9,729 bases of DNA from an uncultured Paraprevotella sp. (GTDB lineage Bacteria > Bacteroidota > Bacteroidia > Bacteroidales > Bacteroidaceae). The stretch spans positions 1 to 9,729 of the forward strand of contig CAJUDC010000100.1 of the NCBI GenBank assembly GCA_910584955.1, in the 5' to 3' direction. Below, piece after piece: positions 6,631 to 9,729 of the stretch. Made by a program: the position numbers and the translations under genes. The notes under the pieces are model-generated. The model was not told where the DNA came from. It made no database searches and saw only the letters and a program-made list of their open reading frames with translations. Positions within the stretch are counted from its first letter, which is position 1. Every line of letters starts with the position of its first letter.

Positions 6631-6648
6631 TTCTGATATAAATCAGAA
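6631..6648. promoter_or_regulatory. FNR-like inverted repeat, probable activator site for xylBA
   Basis: TTCTGAT-ATAA-ATCAGAA is a perfect 18-base inverted repeat with seven-base arms and a four-base spacer. Its core TGAT-N4-ATCA equals the core of the FNR box (TTGAT-N4-ATCAA). Its centre, 6639.5, lies about 40-43 bases upstream of the predicted xylB start site, the standard position of a class II Crp/Fnr activator site. The Crp/Fnr-family gene on the other side of this intergenic region is the obvious candidate to bind it. Confidence 0.65.
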
Positions 6649-6725
6649 AAGCATATTCCGTCTGCCTTTTAACATTTCAGGGAACGATAGGGGCCGTTGG
6701 CGTGCCGGTAAGTGGGTTCGATCTG

Positions 6726-6756
6726 TTTTATATGTGCGGCGGATTATGTAATTTCG
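6726..6756 (+). promoter_or_regulatory. Probable promoter of the Crp/Fnr-family gene
   Basis: TAATTTCG (6749-6756) matches the -7 consensus TAnnTTTG in five of six fixed positions. TTTT at 6726-6729, resembling the TTTG of the -33 element, lies exactly 19 bases upstream. The start site would be at about 6762, giving a leader of some 24 bases. Confidence 0.45.
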
Positions 6757-6785
6757 CAACCGTAACCGGAATAATCTGAGAAGGA

Positions 6786-7388
6786 ATGGAAGAAGACGGA
6801 AAGACGATGGCTGCACGGATAGCGCCGCTTTACGGCCCGTTGAGCGGAGAGGAGCAGGAAGCTCTGGCGTCGATAATGTGTTACCGGACGGTGAAGAAGA
6901 ACGAGATGCTGGTGAGCCGGGGACAGGTGTGCCACGACATGGTGTATGTGTCTGCCGGTCTGTTGCGTCAGTTTTATTTCAAGAACGGCAGGGAAATTAC
7001 CGAGCATTTCACCTGCGAGGGGCAGATTGCTTATTGTATAGAAAGTATTTTCCGAAACAAACCTACTACCTTGATGATGGAGGCACTCGAGGACGGTGAA
7101 TTGTTTTTGATACCTTATGCCCGTCTGGTGGAATTGGGGCGCCGTCACGTCGGTTTGTCGGAGTGGTTGCGTCGTTTTTTAGAGAGCAATCTGATTTTAC
7201 ATCAGGTAAAAGCCGATTCCTGGCGTTTCGAATCGGTACAGGAACGGTATGCCCGTTTTCTGCGGGAATTTCCTACGGTGGCCCACCGTGCGTCGGTGAA
7301 CGACATCGCTTCTTATCTGCTCATGACACCCGAAACGCTGAGCCGTGTACGTTCGCAGCATCACCGTCGCCCGGATCTCCGGTTGTAA
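6786..7388 (+). CDS. Crp/Fnr-family transcriptional regulator
   Basis: A 200-residue regulator with an N-terminal cyclic-nucleotide-binding-like beta-roll (about 15-110), a long dimerisation helix (about 113-145) and a C-terminal helix-turn-helix (about 150-192). The recognition helix reads T-P-E-T-L-S-R-V-R (181-189); its E183, S186 and R187 match the E-x-x-S-R of E. coli FNR that reads TTGAT half-sites. The cAMP phosphate-binding signature (F-G-E-L-A with R-A/S-A) is absent, and the four cysteines (C32, C49, C77, C84) do not follow the FNR iron-sulfur pattern, so the signal is unknown. The protein stops soon after the recognition helix, with little or no wing, as I recall for many Bacteroidetes members. 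It is divergent from xylBA and shares the control region with it, which points to a role in xylose use. The start is ATG 6786, though AAGGA abuts it with no spacing; ATG 6807 is an alternative. Confidence 0.92.
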   Translation: MEEDGKTMAARIAPLYGPLSGEEQEALASIMCYRTVKKNEMLVSRGQVCHDMVYVSAGLLRQFYFKNGREITEHFTCEGQIAYCIESIFRNKPTTLMMEALEDGELFLIPYARLVELGRRHVGLSEWLRRFLESNLILHQVKADSWRFESVQERYARFLREFPTVAHRASVNDIASYLLMTPETLSRVRSQHHRRPDLRL

Positions 7389-7420
7389 AGCATTTGCGGT
7401 TTTTCCGATGAAGCCTCACC

Positions 7421-8239
7421 TTATTTAATAATAGAGGTAAGCGGATTGCGTGTTCCCCTTACACCGGTCAGGAAGGCTTTGGCCGTACCGAAGCGCAGGT
7501 ACATGTCCAGACGTACGGGCAGGTGGTTGGCGTCGTCCGTAACGTAGAATGTGATGACTTCTTTTTCTTTGTTGTCTTCGTATTCCACAAAAGAGAATAC
7601 CAGACAGCGGTAAGTGATACCGGTATTCTCCATCTTGAATTTGTCTTTGCCCCGAAATACAAGGACCTGTTCTTCCATATCGTCGCCGTCGGCCATGATG
7701 AAACGTATCTTTTCTCCTTTTTTGTACGTGCTGGCATCGAAGGAACGGGCGCGTAGCAACATGCTCAGCATGTCGTAGACGCACGAAGCTGAGGTGCGCT
7801 CCTGCACGCTGACGTGGCCCCGATGGTTGCGATAACGTTGTTTGATATGTGTTTTCTCTTTACTGTAGCGGTACCAAATCTCGTCCACCTTGTAACGGTC
7901 GCCTTCAAGGGCTCCTTTGCGGTAGTAGAGGGGAGCCAGGTCGCGGCTGACAATGCTGACCAGCGTGTCGCGCATGACGAAGAACTTGTCTACCCGCTTA
8001 TTACCCCGTGTAATCAAATGGCAACGGTAGGCGTCCCGTCCTCCGTAGGTGGTTCCGGTGATGTTCATACTGGCCGAACCGGCTTTCAGCCATACGAATT
8101 TCCAGTTGAAGTACAAGTCGTATACCAACGTCTCGCCCGATTGGAAAGCGGTGTTTTCCGATGTACATTGGGCGGCGCTGCGGGAAAGAACAGCTCCGAC
8201 CAGTCCACCTAGAAACAGTAAGGTCCAGAATCTTTTCAT
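7421..8239 (-). CDS. Secreted DUF3108-domain protein
   Basis: A 272-residue exported protein of unknown function. The N-terminus (M-K-R-F-W, a hydrophobic run of about residues 5-20, then S-A-A-Q) is a Sec signal peptide with probable cleavage near residue 23. The mature part opens with F-Q-S-G-E-T-L-V-Y-D-L-Y-F-N-W and W-L-K-A-G-S-A-S-M, the typical beginning of DUF3108 domains, which form a beta-rich periplasmic fold. The length fits the family and there is no sign of damage. It lies 19 bases after the stop of the Ig-like-domain gene and should be co-transcribed with it; the two may serve the same envelope process. It converges with the Crp/Fnr gene across only 32 bases, where I see no strong terminator. 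Confidence 0.9.
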   Translation of the reverse strand: MKRFWTLLFLGGLVGAVLSRSAAQCTSENTAFQSGETLVYDLYFNWKFVWLKAGSASMNITGTTYGGRDAYRCHLITRGNKRVDKFFVMRDTLVSIVSRDLAPLYYRKGALEGDRYKVDEIWYRYSKEKTHIKQRYRNHRGHVSVQERTSASCVYDMLSMLLRARSFDASTYKKGEKIRFIMADGDDMEEQVLVFRGKDKFKMENTGITYRCLVFSFVEYEDNKEKEVITFYVTDDANHLPVRLDMYLRFGTAKAFLTGVRGTRNPLTSIIK

Positions 8240-8258
8240 GCGTGTTCGTGTTTAGGAA

Positions 8259-9729
8259 TTATCTTCGTTGCATTTCCCTGTCTCTTTCCGCATTGCGGTT
8301 TTTGATTTGCTTCTCCTTGTCCGGTTTTTGTTTGGTGATTTCCGAGGCTTTCTGGCGGGTTAGCGGGATGCCGCGTACGTCCCAGTCCTGCTCCACCTCC
8401 CATTTGGCCCGGAGTTGCATCGGTTTCGGGAAATAGAACACCTCTTCGGCTTGTCTGCCGCTGCGGTAGTCACCGGTGTCCCAGCGGTCGTTACCGTTGC
8501 GGTCGATAAACAGGCGCAGATAATACTCTCCCGGTTTGACGAAGAAAAAATCCGCTTTTCCGTCGATGGCGCGTACGGAGCGTACCACTTTGTCCGCTTT
8601 GTTGAGCAATTGTACCACGGCACCCGTATCGGCTAGTTCCAGTTTCACGAACAGCGAACTGTAATCGTCCAGTGAGCGTACTCGTATTTCCTGTTTGAAA
8701 GGACGCGTCGAGATCCCGAATACGTTGGTGAAAGCCAGGGTGTCGGCTTCGAATTTATACATTCCTTTCGGGCGCCATTCGGCATATAGCCGATAGCTTC
8801 GGGGGGCGTTCTCCACCGGTAGGAACAGGAACGGGGCTTCCACCCAATTGGTGTCTATACGTTGATAGAAGTGCAAGGCTGTCGTATCAACGCTTGCCAG
8901 CGGTTCATTGAAAGAGACGGTGATGTTCTGATCCGGGTCGATGCTTCCGCCCGGCTTTACCGTATAGTCCAGGTATTGTTTCAGATAGGGATTCTCGGCA
9001 GTTGTGTCGGCGTTCCTATTCCTTCGCCGTCTTTTCCGTTGCTCCTTTTCCCAGGCTTCGGTTTTGTCTTTGAGTTCCTTGAGTTGCCGTGCTCGCGTTG
9101 TCTTGGCAGCCAGTTCCAGGGTGTCGGTACGTGCCACGAGTTGTTTGAGCGAATCCGTTTCCAGATAAGTGAGGGACATTGTCAGGGTGTCCATATAAGC
9201 GATAGCCGTGTCGGGAATCCAGTAAGTAATGGTGTCGTTGTGTAGCGACGGTTCCGTTACGAATGCGTTTTCGGCGTCGAAGTTAAGGCCCCGGATAATG
9301 GGTAACGAATCCGACGGTGCCGTAAAAAACAGGGTAAATCGGTTGGGTACGGGGCGTTCCGTCTTCAGCAAATGGCGGTCCTGTCCGTCTTCCAGAAAGG
9401 CTTTCAGTACGATGTTGTCGGGATAAAAGTGTGTATAAGGTACAGCCTTTATACTGTCGAAATGCAGCGTGTCGCGCCACAGTGTATCATAGCGCACATC
9501 GGGGCGGCACGACGGTTCGATAACACTTGTGTCGAAGGCGATCACCTCGCTTTTCTGACTGAATGTGAAATCTCCGTCTGCATCCTTCAAGGCGAAAATA
9601 CGGTATTTACCCGGTCGGATCCCTTTGATAGTAAAGTGTCCCGTGCCGTTGGTGCGGGCTACGCGGTCCAGCGGTTTGGTGAAGAACGCGCTGTCCGACA
9701 GATCACTGTGCAGCCCCACCAGGATGCCT
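8259..9729 (-). CDS. Ig-like-domain envelope protein, 5' end beyond the window
   Basis: The reading frame stays open to the window edge, so the N-terminus, where a signal peptide or lipoprotein signal would be expected, is missing; at least 489 residues are present. The pattern matches large Bacteroidetes proteins annotated as Ig-like (Big_5/SbsA-like) domain proteins. Near the visible N-terminus is a beta module (F-T-I-K-G-I-R-P-G-K-Y-R-I-F-A-L) followed by an EF-hand-like loop. A central region holds a charged, Arg/Lys-rich linker (about 9005-9110) and then an Ig-like segment with V-S-F-N-E-P-L. A C-terminal module (F-V-K-P-G-E-Y-Y-L-R-L-F) is followed by a second calcium-loop-like stretch. 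The protein ends in a very basic tail. It is the upstream partner of the DUF3108 gene. The molecular role is unknown; a surface or periplasmic structural or binding role is inferred. Confidence 0.85.
   Translation of the reverse strand, partial: GILVGLHSDLSDSAFFTKPLDRVARTNGTGHFTIKGIRPGKYRIFALKDADGDFTFSQKSEVIAFDTSVIEPSCRPDVRYDTLWRDTLHFDSIKAVPYTHFYPDNIVLKAFLEDGQDRHLLKTERPVPNRFTLFFTAPSDSLPIIRGLNFDAENAFVTEPSLHNDTITYWIPDTAIAYMDTLTMSLTYLETDSLKQLVARTDTLELAAKTTRARQLKELKDKTEAWEKEQRKRRRRNRNADTTAENPYLKQYLDYTVKPGGSIDPDQNITVSFNEPLASVDTTALHFYQRIDTNWVEAPFLFLPVENAPRSYRLYAEWRPKGMYKFEADTLAFTNVFGISTRPFKQEIRVRSLDDYSSLFVKLELADTGAVVQLLNKADKVVRSVRAIDGKADFFFVKPGEYYLRLFIDRNGNDRWDTGDYRSGRQAEEVFYFPKPMQLRAKWEVEQDWDVRGIPLTRQKASEITKQKPDKEKQIKNRNAERDREMQRR

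Noticed and set aside
6705..6745. GGTTCGA word suggesting a tRNA T-loop
   Set aside because: No acceptor, anticodon or D arms can be drawn around it.
7350..7388. Frameshift at the end of the Crp/Fnr gene
   Set aside because: A one-base shift would give a different short tail, but nothing shows it is the native one, and a short end after the recognition helix is common in Bacteroidetes members as I recall.

Overview
The window looks like chromosomal DNA from a member of the order Bacteroidales (Bacteroidota). The evidence is the XylB-XylA pair of the type found in gut Bacteroidales, a DUF3108 protein beside an Ig-like-domain envelope protein, Bacteroidetes-type promoter elements (TAnnTTTG at about -7), and start codons that mostly lack Shine-Dalgarno sequences. 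I cannot name a genus. The coding DNA is fairly GC-rich except for the blaI/M56 pair, which is visibly poorer in GC.

Layout, left to right: (1) 59-1207 (+), a multi-pass membrane acyltransferase (acyltransferase_3 family), closed by a long stem-loop. (2) 1208-1721, a gene-free interval with a promoter-like element and several strong hairpins, possibly a small-RNA locus. (3) 3475-1722 (-), a two-gene operon: a BlaI/MecI-type repressor, then an M56 (BlaR1-like) membrane metalloprotease. The protease carries a small lipocalin-like/DUF4488-like C-terminal domain where BlaR1 carries a beta-lactam sensor. (4) 6553-3684 (-), the xylBA operon (xylulokinase, then xylose isomerase), ended by an intrinsic terminator. 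(5) 6554-6785, a divergent control region. It holds a perfect FNR-like inverted repeat at about -41 from the predicted xylB start site and a second perfect palindrome over the start site itself. (6) 6786-7388 (+), a Crp/Fnr-family regulator transcribed away from xylBA. (7) 9729-7421 (-), an Ig-like-domain protein cut by the window end, followed by a secreted DUF3108 protein.

How the parts may work together: XylA converts xylose to xylulose and XylB phosphorylates it for the pentose phosphate pathway. The divergent Crp/Fnr protein has the E-x-x-S-R recognition-helix pattern of FNR, and the palindrome in the xylB promoter has an FNR-like TGAT-N4-ATCA core at a class II activator position. I therefore infer that this regulator controls xylBA directly. 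The BlaI/M56 pair should be a self-contained signalling switch in which the protease relieves BlaI repression when its outer domain senses something that is probably not a beta-lactam. The most useful leads are this regulator-operator match, the unusual sensor domain, and the structured gene-free interval.
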